DNA of 64,000 nucleotides from Rhodeus uyekii (GCA_037043235.1 JAWRVZ010000043.1:2331001-2395000); one strand, 5' to 3'; numbered from the stretch's first letter, positions 26,416 to 39,310 are shown. Notes: generated by a model not told the origin, from the letters alone. A program made the numbers and translations.

Positions 26416-27489
26416 CATGTAGTTACTTAATAATACTTAGTACTTAAATCTATAATTACAGTGTAACAAAGACTTTGATTGTCCGATTGGACACATTTTT
26501 AAATCATAGGGTCAATCAATGTAAAGCTTTTACAGAGATTTACAGACACATTTATTTTTACGTTTTGAATGTCAGTACTTAGCAATTAAAATACACTTGT
26601 CTCTTTAGTAGTCTTTATGTGACAGACAATACAATTGTATTGTGGTGCAACTAATTAGGTGATAAATTGCAGTTGTAAATGTAACCCAGTAGAATATAAT
26701 TCCTGTACTAATTATTTCAATTTATTTTATTTTTGTTTGGTTCTAGCTCAGAGCTCAAATGTGAACATAGTAGGCAGCAAAATATTTAGATGTATAAAAT
26801 GTGAGACTGCATGTCTTTAAGAACCCTATCATGCACAAAGTTTGATTGATGTGTACATATGAAAAATGTGTAATTTTTATTTTATATTCCTAATTAAATC
26901 CTTTACCTATTGTTATTTTCACAAGAGTTTTATTGTCAAAAAAAAAAGTTTTAACTCCAAGTCATTTTCTATGAGAGAAGCATTAGTGACTTTGGAGGGG
27001 TACTTCCTTGATGTGGAGAATTGATGTGCAGAAGAGGCTTCTTTCAAAAACATTTTAAGAGGTTGTCAATTAGTACTGCATTATTCCTATATTGTCAATA
27101 AATACCTTGAGATGGCTTGAAAAACACACATAAACCATGTATGGTCGTAATCGTGAGGTTATTGTCTGTTTCATCAGTCAAAACATTTCTGATTTTTATT
27201 CAGCTAAAATGCTTTTCTCTATATAAGGGATTTCCGAAAACGTCATAAATTATTACTTCTACAAATCCGTTTTGGACTGTGGAAGAGCACTCTCTGGCCT
27301 CTGAGTAGGAATGAAACATACATGAGATTGTTAGCCATCCATAATGTTCAGATCGCCTCATTTTGGATAAGAATAAAACGTAGGTCATACATACAGAGTA
27401 TGTTGTCTCTTTGAATTTAAATATAGATTTATTTAATCTACTTGGACATGCATAGCTGTGTAACAGATATAGGCCGAAAAGAACTGTTC

Positions 27490-28260
27490 GTGGAACTTAA
27501 ATCTAGCTCCTCCTCGCTTGATGTCCAGCAAGGAGTGAATGAAATTTGGGCCTAATGGGTGGAACTAGAATACCCAACTACATCCTAACCCTACCCATAG
27601 GACGTCCCCAGAGGTGGAACTAGACCAGTGCTTCTCAATTATTTTCTGTCGCGCCCCCCTTAGGAAGAAGTAAACATTTCGCGTGCCCCCCTCCCCCTAT
27701 TTTGGAACTTTCGCTTTATTGTTTCCATGGCAACGCGTCATGCTTGTCACGTGACAGACCGCAGTCACAAAGAGCGCTGTTTGATGTTTCACATTTATTT
27801 AGTTTTTTTCTTTTTTATTCAAAATAGTCACCAACTTGTTGGCTCTGTTATCAACTACCTGATATTCAGATTCCCAGATATGTGGAAGTGAATGTTTGTC
27901 GCTTAAAAAACCTTTATAATGATCAAGTTCTCTGAGCGCCTTTTTTGGATCAGTGCCAGATAGCGCGTGAAAACACGTGTGAATTTAGCAATTGATCACG
28001 TAACACATGAACACCGGTGTGATCGTACACATCAATGGGTGAAGGGTTTGTTATCTGAACTTCATATCTGCTGCTCTTGTTCAGTGCAAGAAAACCTACT
28101 CCCTGACAAAAAAGCATGTTCCCCACGGTCACGCGCGCCCCCTCTGGCATCGCTCCGCGCCCCCCCAGTGGGGCGCGCCCCACTATTTGAGAACCACTGA
28201 ACTAGACCATCCCTACCCCATTAGACGTCTAAAGAGGAAGAGCTGAACGTGATTTTTTAC
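27490..28260. repeat. Older repeat split by a hAT insertion
   Basis: The flanks 27490-27625 and 28200-28260 join to form a copy of the same repeat as 32650-32850. Shared blocks are GGGTGGA, CCCTAACC, a GATGTCC/GACGTCC-AGAG motif, CCCATTAGA, and AGAGGA-GAGCTG. The hAT element at 27626-28199 sits within it. The identity of the older repeat is unknown. Confidence 0.55.
27626..28199. mobile_element. hAT non-autonomous element with perfect 8-bp TSD
   Basis: The ends are CAGTGCTTCTCAA and TTGAGAACCACTG, typical hAT (Charlie-like) terminal inverted repeats with one mismatch. They are flanked by identical 8-bp copies of AACTAGAC at 27618-27625 and 28200-28207. The 8-bp length is diagnostic of hAT transposition. 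Subterminal regions are rich in GCGCCCCCC on both sides. At 574 bp with no transposase frame it is a passenger element moved in trans. The intact duplication suggests a fairly recent insertion. Confidence 0.92.
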
Positions 28261-28261
28261 T

Positions 28262-28395
28262 ACCACTTGTGTAAACGACACCCCTGGCCTCAGGAGGCTA
28301 ATGCTACTGAGGCATGCTAGCCTCCTTGTTAACTCGATGTCGGGTTCGAAGGTGTCGGTTCGAATCCCGAAAAAAGTGTGGGGGGCGAGTCCATA
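28262..28395 (+). repeat. tRNA-like SINE head fragment
   Basis: GAGGCATGCTAGCCTCCTTG and GTCGGTTCGAATCCCG resemble degenerate A and B boxes in + orientation, so this is probably the head of a tRNA-derived SINE. It lacks cloverleaf pairing and any clear 3' tail, so a functional tRNA gene is unlikely. Confidence 0.4.
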
Positions 28396-29105
28396 TTTAT
28401 TAAAAGTTCCCCCCTCCCGTCCCCCACATATTCTACTCCCATGCATTCACAATAGTGCTTTCCAATTAACTCTGTTAGAAAGATCCATATTGCAATTTAT
28501 CAATTCAATAAAATGCCTTACATTTTGAATAATAAAAACGCCATCTTCCCTCAGTTTTCACCATTTTCGTAAAGCTAAGCCAGTGTTTATTCTCATTTTA
28601 TTACATTGATTACGTATGACTGTTGCGTTCTCTCATTTTTAGATTCATGTCAGCCTTTCTCGCTCTTTGTGACAACAACCTATGCCAATCCTACACCAAA
28701 TTAGCTACATGTGTCAAAGTAGCTGGAGCAACATTTCTCTTTGTTTATGAATAAGAAAAAACACATATCGTATGCACGTAATGTCATGAGAAAATCACCA
28801 GTCTAAAATATAAACGCTTTTTATAGGCTTAGTGAATCAGGCCAAGACAAAAACACGTTTTAAAACAAGGATTGATACATTTGTCTCATTTTTTGTGTTA
28901 ATATAAACAACAAAAAGTTACATAGTGTACCTTTCAATAACTGTTTAAAAGATAATCAATCAGATATGACATTTCAGTAAAAATAAATGTTTTGCTTTAT
29001 TGAATTCTGACTTAAATCCATCTAGCTGATCTTCTAAAGGGGTCTAAAGTGTTTATCCCAGCTTGTAAAGCAACTGCTGCAGAAAAAACTACTCTAGCAA
29101 TCCAG

Positions 29106-29127
29106 CCAATGGAGGACGGCGGGGCGG
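29106..29127 (+). promoter_or_regulatory. zmat4: zmat4 core promoter elements (CCAAT and GC box)
   Basis: A CCAAT box (29106-29110) is followed by a GC box GGCGGGGCGG (29118-29127) inside a local CpG-rich stretch (about 29110-29370) in an otherwise CpG-poor, AT-rich region. No TATA box follows at the usual distance. The pattern suits a TATA-less CpG promoter with transcription starting roughly 29170-29200. The placement just before a strong donor at 29301/29302, upstream of the ZMAT4 coding exon, supports assignment to zmat4. Confidence 0.55.
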
Positions 29128-29179
29128 AGAACGCTCTGCAATTGAACTAAAGGACCGCAGGCAGCTGTACACGAGCATC

Positions 29180-29301
29180 CTCTATTCTACACACGAGCCC
29201 ACATCACACAGTCAATGGATTACACCTTCTCTCTCCAAGTGCAACACCACCTGACCGTGTACCCGACGCACTTGTGCGAGGACTACAGCTTGGAGTTACA
29301 G
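29180..29301 (+). other. zmat4: Probable zmat4 first exon (5' UTR, possibly coding)
   Basis: The exon end is inferred from a strong donor, TTACAG|GTATGC, at 29301/29302. The transcription start is a guess from the upstream CCAAT and GC boxes. The next exon begins exactly at the ATG homologous to the ZMAT4 start, so an upstream non-coding exon is expected. An ATG at 29215 (ATGG context) opens 29 codons that stay open to the donor and join in phase 0 with the ATG exon, so a longer N terminus is possible. An in-frame TGA at 29143-29145 limits the frame upstream. The orthologous protein starts at the later ATG, so the UTR reading is the default. Confidence 0.5.
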
Positions 29302-30279
29302 GTATGCTTTTAAAAAAATCCAGTCAAAGTCGCGGTGATGAGCGCGGCTCCAAACTAACCCTTATCTCGACACTATCGGAAATACTTATCAAACATATGA
29401 CCAACACTACCAGACCGCACATCTCGTACTCTAAAATATGGCAGTTATACTTTCACAGGTTTCATGACGCTGTTTTAGCGCGAGCTCGATGAACGTGTCG
29501 CGTGCTTTGATGTTTACATGATAATGAACACAGGAACTGTAGAGACACTTCATAGTATCATAATTGCGAGAGATTCGAACAGTATCATTTTCGCATGAAA
29601 TGTTGCAACTAGAAGCAAGGATGACCCTGGAAAAAGCACACATCGGTAGCACGAGGCACTGTTGACATTGCTCTCGGTTTCGTCAATCTCACAGCTGTTT
29701 CATTTACTGCAAACGATCAATTATGTATCGCTGTACAGTCCCGCGAACCCTGTTGATGCAGACAGTGTCAATTTTAAGTCAAGTGCGCTTTGATCTTCGT
29801 TTTCACCTGTTGTGATCTGTGTTAATGACTGAGACAGGCTGTTTGATTGTTGTAGTGTCAATCCTTGAATACATCAAGATTTAGTTGAGTGCCCTTGGGC
29901 AACTGTGGGATCATTACCTGTCTCACATCTAACCCGGATACCAATTGATTTAGACTTATAAAAAACAGACACAGTACAGTTTTACTGTTTGCTTGGAAAC
30001 AAATTACAACAATTATTCAAAGTAAATTTGATTAGTGCCTAGAGCTATTGAGAATAGTTATTATTCAGAATGCTTGTTGGCTGAATGATCATGCTTAAGC
30101 TGTGTGCAGTGTACAGAACGCTGACTGTACAAAGAAAATCATGAACTTTTTCATTTTTGCAGCCTTTGTAAGTTTTGTGATCTCTTCCCATAAAAGGTAG
30201 TCATTTATTTCAATGCATGTTTTATCGTCATTGATTCATTTTGACACTGTTGTTTTGCTTCATATCTTGAAGGTGTTTT

Positions 30280-30335
30280 GAAATAATCTGTATTTTATGA
30301 TGCACTATATAAATAAAGTGACTTGACTTGCTTTG
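30280..30335 (+). repeat. LINE/SINE 3' tail
   Basis: GCACTATATAAATAAAGTGAC followed by TTGACTTG is a widespread teleost non-LTR retrotransposon 3' end. Only the tail is recognisable here. Confidence 0.5.
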
Positions 30336-31279
30336 AGGATTTGAAGAACATTTACATTTATTTATTTTTCTAGTATTTTATTACTATAATTACATTTTCA
30401 GTATATTACATGCAACCTTTCGTTCTGTTATTTTTAGCCTTTGATAGTGAGTCTGTCCTTTTAGAGTTTCTCCTGCAGGTACTGCTTAGATCATCTTTTT
30501 GTGGAACAATGGTAGCATTAAATTTTCTCTTTCATATTCCCTGGAGTGCAAATATGTGACACAAAAGCAGATGTCTTTTCGTAATAAGTAGCTTCCCTCT
30601 TCTTTAACCCTGTACTTTGTCTCCCAAAGACTTCCATTGATGATTTCTGTAGTTAATGAAGAGCCAAACTCTTTTAGTTTAAACTGGGCTATTTGTGTTT
30701 ATTTTATTAAATTCTAGTATTATCATTTAGGGTTATAGATGAAAAGTTCCTGATAACTTTTAGTTGACACTAAAAGTCCTTATCAATTTTAGCTATTCAT
30801 TGCTGTATTGTCTAACAAGCTTAGCTAATAAGCAGTTGCTAGGAGAGAATAGAGTGAGAGTAAGATGTGAATTATTGATGTTTTTGACTTTTTTTTTTCC
30901 TGTGCAGAGAAAATAGGTTAACTTTTAATTTCTGTCATTATGATGTTTACGAAATTAAAATCATCTGCCTTCAAGCAAGCCAGTGGAAAACAGTATAAAG
31001 AGAAAGGAATACCAGATATAACAGCATCACTTTTTTTTGCATTCATGCATTATAGATGCATCATAGTCCAAACTGTCCTGCTGTAGTGTGCTTTTCAGCG
31101 ATAAGGGAGTAGAACAACTTCAAAGTTTGACCGTCATTTCCTGTCAGTATTCACACATGTGCCTCCCTGCCTTATGCCATGTTTTTAAAATTAAGTCATT
31201 TTCTCAGTATTGGGGGCAATGAAATTGCAAAGCTTTGGGTGGGAAATTGGTTTAAATCGTAAGAGAGAATGTTCATCTG

Positions 31280-31350
31280 TGTACCACAAGGTGGCTCTGT
31301 TAGTGTAGAGTCACTTATGCTCAGAATGACCTCTGGTTGGATCCTTTATT
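31280..31350 (+). repeat. tRNA-like SINE head fragment
   Basis: GGTGGCTCTGTTAGTGTAGAG resembles an A box and CTCTGGTTGGATCC a degenerate B box, spaced as in a tRNA-derived SINE. No tail or cloverleaf is evident. Confidence 0.35.
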
Positions 31351-32649
31351 TATTTGTTTGTTTGTTTTTATCACTGACTCCTGTGCAAAGCCTACCTAAC
31401 CCTACAGGTTCATTTTTGAGGATTGTCCTATCCACTGTAATGGACTGCTTTATATTTATAATTTTGATTCATATCAATAATTGAGATTTAAAAAAAACTG
31501 TTGTTCAGATTGTGATGTATATCTTAGAAAATATATTTTCTAATAATAATAAAAGCAGTTGCACGTTTTGAGGCATACTAGTTTTTTTTCTAACAAAAAA
31601 AATAAATCTCCTCTCTCGATAACCAGAACATCATAATTTCGCCTCCCAGGATTTATGAGCCAGAAGTAACAGCCCATTGCCTCTTCAATACTGTTTTTCC
31701 ACTGGGAGGGACAAAGCCCACACTTCTGGAGAAGCTTATGTAGAGGAAAATGCCTCGCCAAAGCCCAGGGATATATGATATGATATTATCTTTGTCCATC
31801 TATCTCCATTTCAGTTCACAGGAATTAAGTAGCAGAGATGAGGTTAAGGCTCTCAACAGTATTTACAGCAAGACTTACTAGCTATGTTCAATGTACCATA
31901 TGCTGATGAAAACCGTCTAAAGTGCCAGACCTGTTCTTATTTACAGAAAATATGTTGTCATCTAGTCATTTATTTGATAAAATGGGTTGGAAAAGCTTGG
32001 TTGTTATCTCTACATATACTGTGCATTGTCTTGTATTGTTTATTGGCAGTAAGGATTATTAGGAGTGGGAAAGGTTGAGGATTTGTGTCCTTTATTTGAA
32101 CCCAAGTCCGTCGGGTGCTAGTGTGATGAAAAAAATGAGTTTTCTAATTTATAACACATATTCCACATAAAAGCCATAGTGTGAGTAAGACATGTTTGTC
32201 ATGCTGTTTTACACTGAGAGCGTATTCTTTGCTGGCTTTGAAAGTACCCTGCAGATATTAAAGGTGCTAAAAGGTAGCTCCAAATTAAATGGCACAGTGC
32301 ATAACCAGTGGCGGTATTCAAGGACGTTTTTTTGTCCTTCTACCCATTGTTGGTGCATGTTCTGAACTCTTTTCCTTTTTTTCCTTTTCTTTCTTTAATT
32401 AGCTTTTAGGACAGGACATGGTAAAAAACAAGATATAAAAATTCTGTACTGTAAATACAAAACTAGTCTGAAAAAGACAATCAAACAAGAAAGTTTGGCT
32501 TTACATGTCATGATAAGAAGTGTGCGTTGGTTTGAGGTTATGCATGTGTACCTTTATCTTTCATGTATCTAAGGCAGAGAATTTGAGAAAGGACAAAAAA
32601 AGGAGCCTTGAGAAAGGAAAAAATGATAATTGAGTAACTGAAATGATGT

Positions 32650-32850
32650 AATGTGGTCATAACGGGTGGATCTTGAATAATCACCACACCCTAACCTTAC
32701 ACACAACTCTATCCTCTATCCTCCACCCTATTTGATGTCCAGAGAGACGGATCTGGACTATCCCCCCCCCCCCCCCATTAGAATTCCAGAGAGGAGGAGC
32801 TGGACATTATTTGACTGCAGAGTAGCACTTGTATAAGAGTGGAACAGCAG
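32650..32850. repeat. Second copy of the repeat hosting the hAT insertion
   Basis: It shares ordered blocks with 27490-27625 plus 28200-28260: GGGTGGATCTTGAATA, CACCCTAACC, GATGTCCAGAG, CCCATTAGAATTCCAGAG and GAGGAGCTGGAC, then CACTTGT. It contains a 15-bp poly-C run at about 32762, and it shows what the empty hAT site looked like. Confidence 0.5.
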
Positions 32851-33179
32851 GGCATTCTGAACTGTTTGTCAATAAACAAGTAATGCTAAACAAGATTTGT
32901 GTAGAATTAAAGAGGCACATTTTGTCAAGTTATTTTCACTTGCTTTGGGCTATAGGCTGATTTATAGCTCAGGTGTGAGAGAGTTGTGTACTTTACCTCC
33001 TGTTTCATTACAGCATTGGAATGAAGTTTCAATATTATGCCGTGGAAACTTAGATGAAGATTCAGGTCATGCTGTTGTATGATAATACAATTTAGTGCAA
33101 ACGTGTATAGTTCAAATTTCAGTTGGGTTTGAGTATTTGTTTATTTCTCATAAGACCTATCGTATGTGTTTATCCTGAA

Positions 33180-33310
33180 TAAAACATTTCACTGTTTCCA
33201 CAAAAATGGCTCCCAAATATACATTTAAAAAAAAATATGTATAAATGGGAAAACCCTTATTTTAGATTGTAATATTTCACAATACTGTTTTTATTTTTGA
33301 TCACCCTGCA
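33180..33310. repeat. Cyprinid interspersed repeat fragment
   Basis: It shares TTTCCACAAAAATGG, TTAGATTGTAATATTTCACA and ATACTGTTTTTATTTTTGATC with the family described at 3200. Confidence 0.5.
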
Positions 33311-35689
33311 GTCAATAAGTTTATCCTTTTAAAACTCCTCTATAATAATCAAAATTACATCCATTCTTCCCCCTGTGAAAATAATTTCTTCTTTCTTCAT
33401 AGTCGTGAATATGCAAATTAGATCCCGCCTCCTCTCAATCGCACCAACACGGTGGGAAGTGAAAATATTTTGGTTTAATTCAGCCATATACTGTACGTTT
33501 AAATCAGAAACTGATTCAGAAGAAGATGAGGAAGCATAATCAGAGTTCACTAAATGCAATATGTTCCTGGAACAACATTCCAATCAACCAATCAGATTGT
33601 AGGGACAAGTTTACAGTATATGTCAAGTTTAGGCTTACAACCATGGTTGGGTGCTGTTTCACCTTGAATTTAGGGATAACCCAAAGATGGGGTTAAGTTT
33701 AGGGGTTGGAATGTTAAATTATCTTATTTACAATGCTTTTTGCAGAAATCAATCTTTTTGGTCTTTTGTGAGTTTGCAAAACAATATTTAAATGTTTCAA
33801 AGAGCCATTCAGTCATTTGATCAGTTACATTACACCTAGATATGCTTGTATGAACTTTTACCTGGCACTGTGGCTTGTTTTAAGATGTTATATGTTGTCA
33901 GCACTTGAATGGATCATACACTATAGCACAGCCCAAAAAAAATTGTAAAAAAAACAGCTGTGTGTATGCGTGTGTGTTACACAATGTGTAACAATGCAAT
34001 GTAACAACGACAATTTGACAGTTTTGACAAGCAAAACATCTGTTTTAGAGCAGCTGTAGTAATTTAACAAACAACTGCTCAAATTTACATGACTTCTAGG
34101 CATAGAAACCACACTTTTAAAATTAATTTAAATTAGCCCCCTTGAAAGTTTCTTGAGGGTAACTGGTTTAGAACCGGTGCATGTGTATAGTAGTGATGCA
34201 CTTATATTTAAATTCTAGCCGATACATTAAGCTATTAATAAAAAAAAAAGAAATTGACATTGATTTGTGAACCAACAATAATTGGCAGACCCCCTGCAGG
34301 GTTGCCATGGGCCCCCTGAGGGTCACACACCTCCTGTTTCTCTGCTTTAGTTTCTTTTGCTCACATGAGGCCCATCTGAATCCGACTTCCAATTAAAGTG
34401 ATAGAATGGGATAATGTTGTTTGACCTTCAGCTAGCCACAGGGAAGAAGCAAGGAGCAATGTTTTTGCTCTGAGAAATGGACTGACATTGAAACGGTGTA
34501 TTTTGCAAAGGTGAAGAGGGAAATAAGTTGATATTTCTCCTTCAGGTGAACTGGTAACTGTGTTTTGTGCTAAACCTAGATGGCACTTAAAATGTCAAAT
34601 ATGTGATCTCTTCTATTGTTTGTTGATTGCAAACAGGTCCAGCTCACCAATACAGCATTTAATTAGTTAGATGGTGGGCTATTGTAGCATGGTCACATTA
34701 TTAATTTAATTTACTCTGTTGTAATCGCCCACCGTGACAAATTTATTATCTGCTGTCGGGAACAGGTCACTTTCCTTCATCATGCCTCAATAAATTCTAT
34801 CACATCTCCTTGCTCCTCTGCACACGACAGCAGATGTTTTCCACATCCCCTGGACACATAACACCACTGTCTTCTGTAGGATGGTGGAAAAAGCATTTTG
34901 TACTATATCCACATAACAGCCCATGTCCATGAAGCATCCAAAATTCATGAGTCTGGCAAAGAGAGATACGATGGCCATCGAAACTGCTGTGTAAAAGAAT
35001 CTTCGCTGTCGCTTTATTGTGAAAACCTTTGGGGGTCAGGAGTGGGCTCGACCCACCCAGCATTTGACGTGTGAAGCGGTGTCTGGAGTTGGTGAGAAGT
35101 CAAGCAGCATCGTTTTTCTCTCGTTATTTATCTCGGCACATATTGTACACAGGTTCTGAATTATCCATAAGACTCCATGGGTAGTTTCAAAGCCCTGTCA
35201 GGGAGACTAAACAACTGTGTGAATACAACACAACATTAGAAAGATTAGCAGATGAGAACAGACAGACGATGAGCAGTGCAAGGCTCTCTTTTCTTTCTTT
35301 TACATTATTTATCTTCTTTTCTTGAGACATCTTCTTCTGTCATTCCTGTTTACGCAGTATGAGGAGCTCCTTGGGATCTGTTATTTTGTTTATGGAAAGG
35401 GGAACAAATCTTGTTTCTTGCCCTGACGTTTTGTTTGCTTTTGGCTGGTTATAGACCTACTTAATTGATGTTCTGAACTTAACTTTTGCAGTGTCAACAA
35501 GTTCTAGTTTCATGAAACAGGGTTTTGATGGATTCTTTAAGTGATTTTATGCTCCTTTAAATCCAGATTTATATTGATCTTATGCGTTTCTGTCAGATCT
35601 TGAAAAGATCACAATTAAAAAATATATTTTTCATTCAAACCTCTAATCGAGTCTAATTTAGATCACTTATTTTTAATTTTCATGTATGC

Positions 35690-36012
35690 ACATAAGTTCA
35701 AACACTTGAGGTCAGTATTTTTTATTTTTATTAATACTTTTATTTAACAAGGTTGCATTAAAATCAAGATTTCTATATCAAATAAATGATTTTTTAAGCA
35801 TCTCTTCATATTTAACTGTTTTGAATGTGGATGATAAAAAAAAACACCAAATGATTTCATCATCTGACACTGAAGAATCATAGGAAAAGGATAGATTTTA
35901 AAAAGGACACATATACTTTATATTATTACAGCTTTACTGTAATTTGCTGTTTGCTAAGCATAAGAAAGTTATTTTAAAATCTTACCGACCCCAAACTTTT
36001 GAACATTGTACA
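35690..36012 (-). repeat. Cyprinid interspersed repeat copy
   Basis: It carries the family ends (CTTACCGACCCCAAACTTTT at the right) and internal ATTAATACTTTTATTTAACA, AGGTTGCATTAAAATC and CTGACACTGAAGAATCA. This is the same family as 3200 and 46271. Confidence 0.6.
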
Positions 36013-36773
36013 TCTATTGAATCGTTTAAACTATTAAAGGGTTAAGACCAATTGTTAATCTGCATAGTCAGTTTTGACAATAAAACAGCTGTTATGGAGT
36101 TGCTGAAATAATTTAACAAACAACATCCTCCTGGAGAGGCCCTCATGCATCAGTTCATTATAGTCCAGTCTAGCATATTAAGACTGGCACGAAAAGCTTT
36201 TCACAACCACAATGAAAGATTTACAGCACTGCCGTTGACAACTTCTTTTTATCATTTTTCATTGAATGCTGTTTTTTTATTTTTTATTTTGCATTTAGGT
36301 ATTCTATCACAAGAGTGTTGTTTCTCCATAATGACCTGCTGCCCTGGGTCATACACAAACATTTTGGGGGGCAGTTGCACAAGAAACAAAAAAGCCATCC
36401 ATTTTTGATAGATGTAATTAACTTTACAAATGGGTGATTTGGCATACCTGATTCATTCAAAAGCAGTGAATCATTCAAGAACGAATCCACTGTTGAAGCA
36501 ACTGGAGAAGCAACATTTCTGCTTTGTTTAGAACTAATTTTATTGGGAAAACAATCACAATTTAAAATATTGCCTAAAATTAGCAATTCATATAATCAAC
36601 TTATTGTTCATTGAACAGTTGTGTAAAATGAATGTCACGCTTGCAATAATGGTGATATTCGAGAAAATGGAGTGATTATAGGTTAACTTCCACACAAAAT
36701 ACACAAACACGTACAAGAACTCATACAAGGGCAATTCATATCCTGAATTTTGGGGTCATTTTATTTTGGTACG

Positions 36774-36925
36774 TTTACATTTCTGCATTTGGCATACGCT
36801 TTTATCCAAAGCGACTTACATTGCATTCAAGGAACACATTGATATTCTAATCAGTTCTTGCTTACCATGGGAATCGAACCCATGACCTTGGCATTGTAAG
36901 CACCAATGCTCTATTGATACAGAAA
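36774..36925 (-). mobile_element. tRNA-derived SINE
   Basis: On the minus strand GGTTCGATTCCCATGGTAAG forms the B box. The tail GTAAGTCGCTTTGGATAAAA followed by GCGTATGCCAAATGCAGAAATG matches the copy at 20222. The A box is shortened, so this copy is more worn. Confidence 0.7.
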
Positions 36926-39189
36926 AGCCTGGTAGTATTTCTGACCTTGTATGACTAGCATGCTTGTTGTTAAGCTTAATGGACGGCCATTGCCAAAGTT
37001 AGTCTTGCTACATTGAAATGTTTTAATAGTGGCTTAATTTCACAGCGGTGACAAACAGTGTTTAGGGAAAACACAAACATCACCTTGCTGTCACCAATGA
37101 AGGCAGGACCAGGAGATCTGGTTGCTGCTCGCCTTCTCTGCAGAGTGCTGTGAGAGCTGGGACAAAGGATGTTGGAGAGTGGGAGGAGCTTGTCATCTCA
37201 CAGAATCATTAAGAATAACTTATCTGGCACACACAGAAATTATACCAAAAAATATCTTGCAAAAAGGGCAGTTACTGTATCTAGTCAGAGGCCAAAAGAA
37301 CAGGTGCTTCAGCACCGCTTGGGGTCTATCTGTGCACGTGCCTGCTGCCTCTTATAATTCATCTTATTAGTATAGAAGACACACAGACTCCCTTCCTGTG
37401 TTTCCAGTTGCTTTTCTCTGTGCACTGGGATGTGTTGCTTCAGAATGCTAATGAGCTCAAGTAGGACATGAGGACATTACTCAGCAACCAGCACTGAAGT
37501 GTGTGTGCGCCTGTTTGCAGCACCAGCAGGGATTGGAAACGTACTGAATTGGTTAGCATGCTTCTTTGCTTGGTTGCATCCTTTTGAGCCTTTTGTAAGT
37601 CACTGGAGAAAATAGCCAAATGAAATATATTTAAGCCATATCACATAAGGAAGTGTTGTTGTTTTGAATATAAATTTCAGACCTTAGAGTTGAGGTCAAA
37701 GAAGCCAAAGCACCAGACTGGTTAGTTTGTGAGTGGAGCATCTGTGGAATTTTTTTATTTTCTGATGTTTTAAGAAGTTAGTGAGTCTGCAGTGTTGGGA
37801 CTTTCTCCAGCTGAAGTGACAGAGGAAGACCTTGAAGCAGCAGTTGTCCAGCTCAGTACATCCCCACACTGATTACAGCACACCTTTGACAGCCGGAACA
37901 TTTGTCAGGGCCGCCCACTGTACTGCCCTCTCTGCACTTACTGCTACATCCCACATGCATGCTCCTTACTGTGAGCACACATGCACAGTAATCAAAATCA
38001 TATTTTGTCCTTCCAGTTTTAATGCAGTTGGTACCGTATGTTTTGAAATAGAGATTGATTGCTCAATGGCAAGATCTGTTTACTCGGCTTTGTCTAGTTT
38101 TTAGATGCTAGCGTGGTTTCCATTACAGATTTGCGCAAAACTTTTTTCTAAATGTCGATTATGAAACTATTGTGAAATGATGCCGTTTTGATTAACCAAT
38201 ATTATACAACTAAAATGTAACTTTTCTCCTCGTGTTAAGTCATACCAAAAATCATGGCAACGGATGTTAGTAGGTTTAAGTAAATCACAGTCACCACTAG
38301 CAATTATTTTTAATCGAAGTAGACGTAGGTAAAGCCCCTCATGGTTGAAAGTGGCCATGTATAAGGTCCTTCTGAGCAGGTGTTTCTCCCTTTTTATCTG
38401 CTTCGAGGTCTTGATAAATTGTGGCTTTTCTTTGTTTTTTTAGAATCAAGTATTCCTATAATACTTTTGTCTTTTATGAGTTTAATAAACACTGTAAATC
38501 CTAATGTTGTCTTAACTGTTCTTTACTTAATCATGTAATCTTGACGAAAATGTTTAATTTTTAAAAAATATTTAGTTTAACTTATTAAACTATAAAATAC
38601 ATAAACTTAAGATTTCAAGTGTTATGAACTCAAAATCATGATTAATTAAAATAGCTCGCTCAGGTCTTCCTTTGTTGTGATTGGCTATGCAAGGCGTTCT
38701 GCATGGCAACAAGAGAACACGTGCTCTGATTGGTGGATATTTTCAAACTGCGATCCTTTGAGCCTCGTCCCTTGCTGCTGATACTTGGTCTTGATTTGAA
38801 GTTCCCTCGTGACTTTTCCATCGTGAGAAATCTTCAGTTGTACAAACACAATGTACCTATGATTACAAATGTTTCCTGGTGAAAATTTGCTAACATAGCG
38901 ATAATGTAGCGTATTTTTACAAATCTTAATTCTTTATTTCTGTGCGAGAAAGAACATGGCAGCTACTGCTAAAACCAGCTAGTGATTTATTTCTCCCAGT
39001 CTAACTTTGCCAATTTAAATAACGATAACTTTTTAATATAGAAACATGGCCAACTGTTTGTACACTTTTTGTCTTTAAAAGAAAAACTTTTATATTGCAT
39101 CCAAAGTTGGGTTAGGGTTAATGATTTGTTCTGAAAAACATGTATTGACAATCATGCTCACAATACTCCACAAAGCACTCGCCGCTCGT

Positions 39190-39310
39190 TGAGGAGGGTA
39201 AGAACGCTATGTGCTTTCACTTCAGAAAGTCTCCAAAAGTCGCCAATAACTCTAGATAAAGTCGCTAGTTGCTTTTTGGAAAAATTGTCGCTAGAGTGGT
39301 CTGAAAACTC
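39190..39310 (+). mobile_element. Fragment of the CAGTGGA-TIR element family (internal)
   Basis: GTAAGAACGCTATGTGCTTT and CACTTCAGAAAGT match the interior of the 759-bp copy at 59299-60058 (near 59743). GTCGCTAGTTGCTTTTTGG and AGAGTGGTCTGAAAACTCGC match the complement of 53360-53420. It is in opposite orientation to the terminal fragment at 39725, so this locus is rearranged or made of two insertions. Confidence 0.55.

Larger units (their letters stand above)
10061..29090. other. sfrp1-zmat4 intergenic region
   Basis: This 19-kb stretch has no convincing cellular gene. It holds the repeats listed separately: a Tigger-like element at 15329, SINEs, a gypsy relic at 22.6-23.9 kb, LTR-like and GC-rich retroelement debris at 25.2-26.4 kb, and a hAT element at 27626. 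The remaining sequence (about 10.1-11.4, 12.6-15.3, 16.7-20.2, 20.4-22.6, 24-25.1 and 26.5-27.4 kb) is AT-rich. I see nothing definite in it, although distal enhancers would not be visible without alignment to other fish. Confidence 0.7.
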
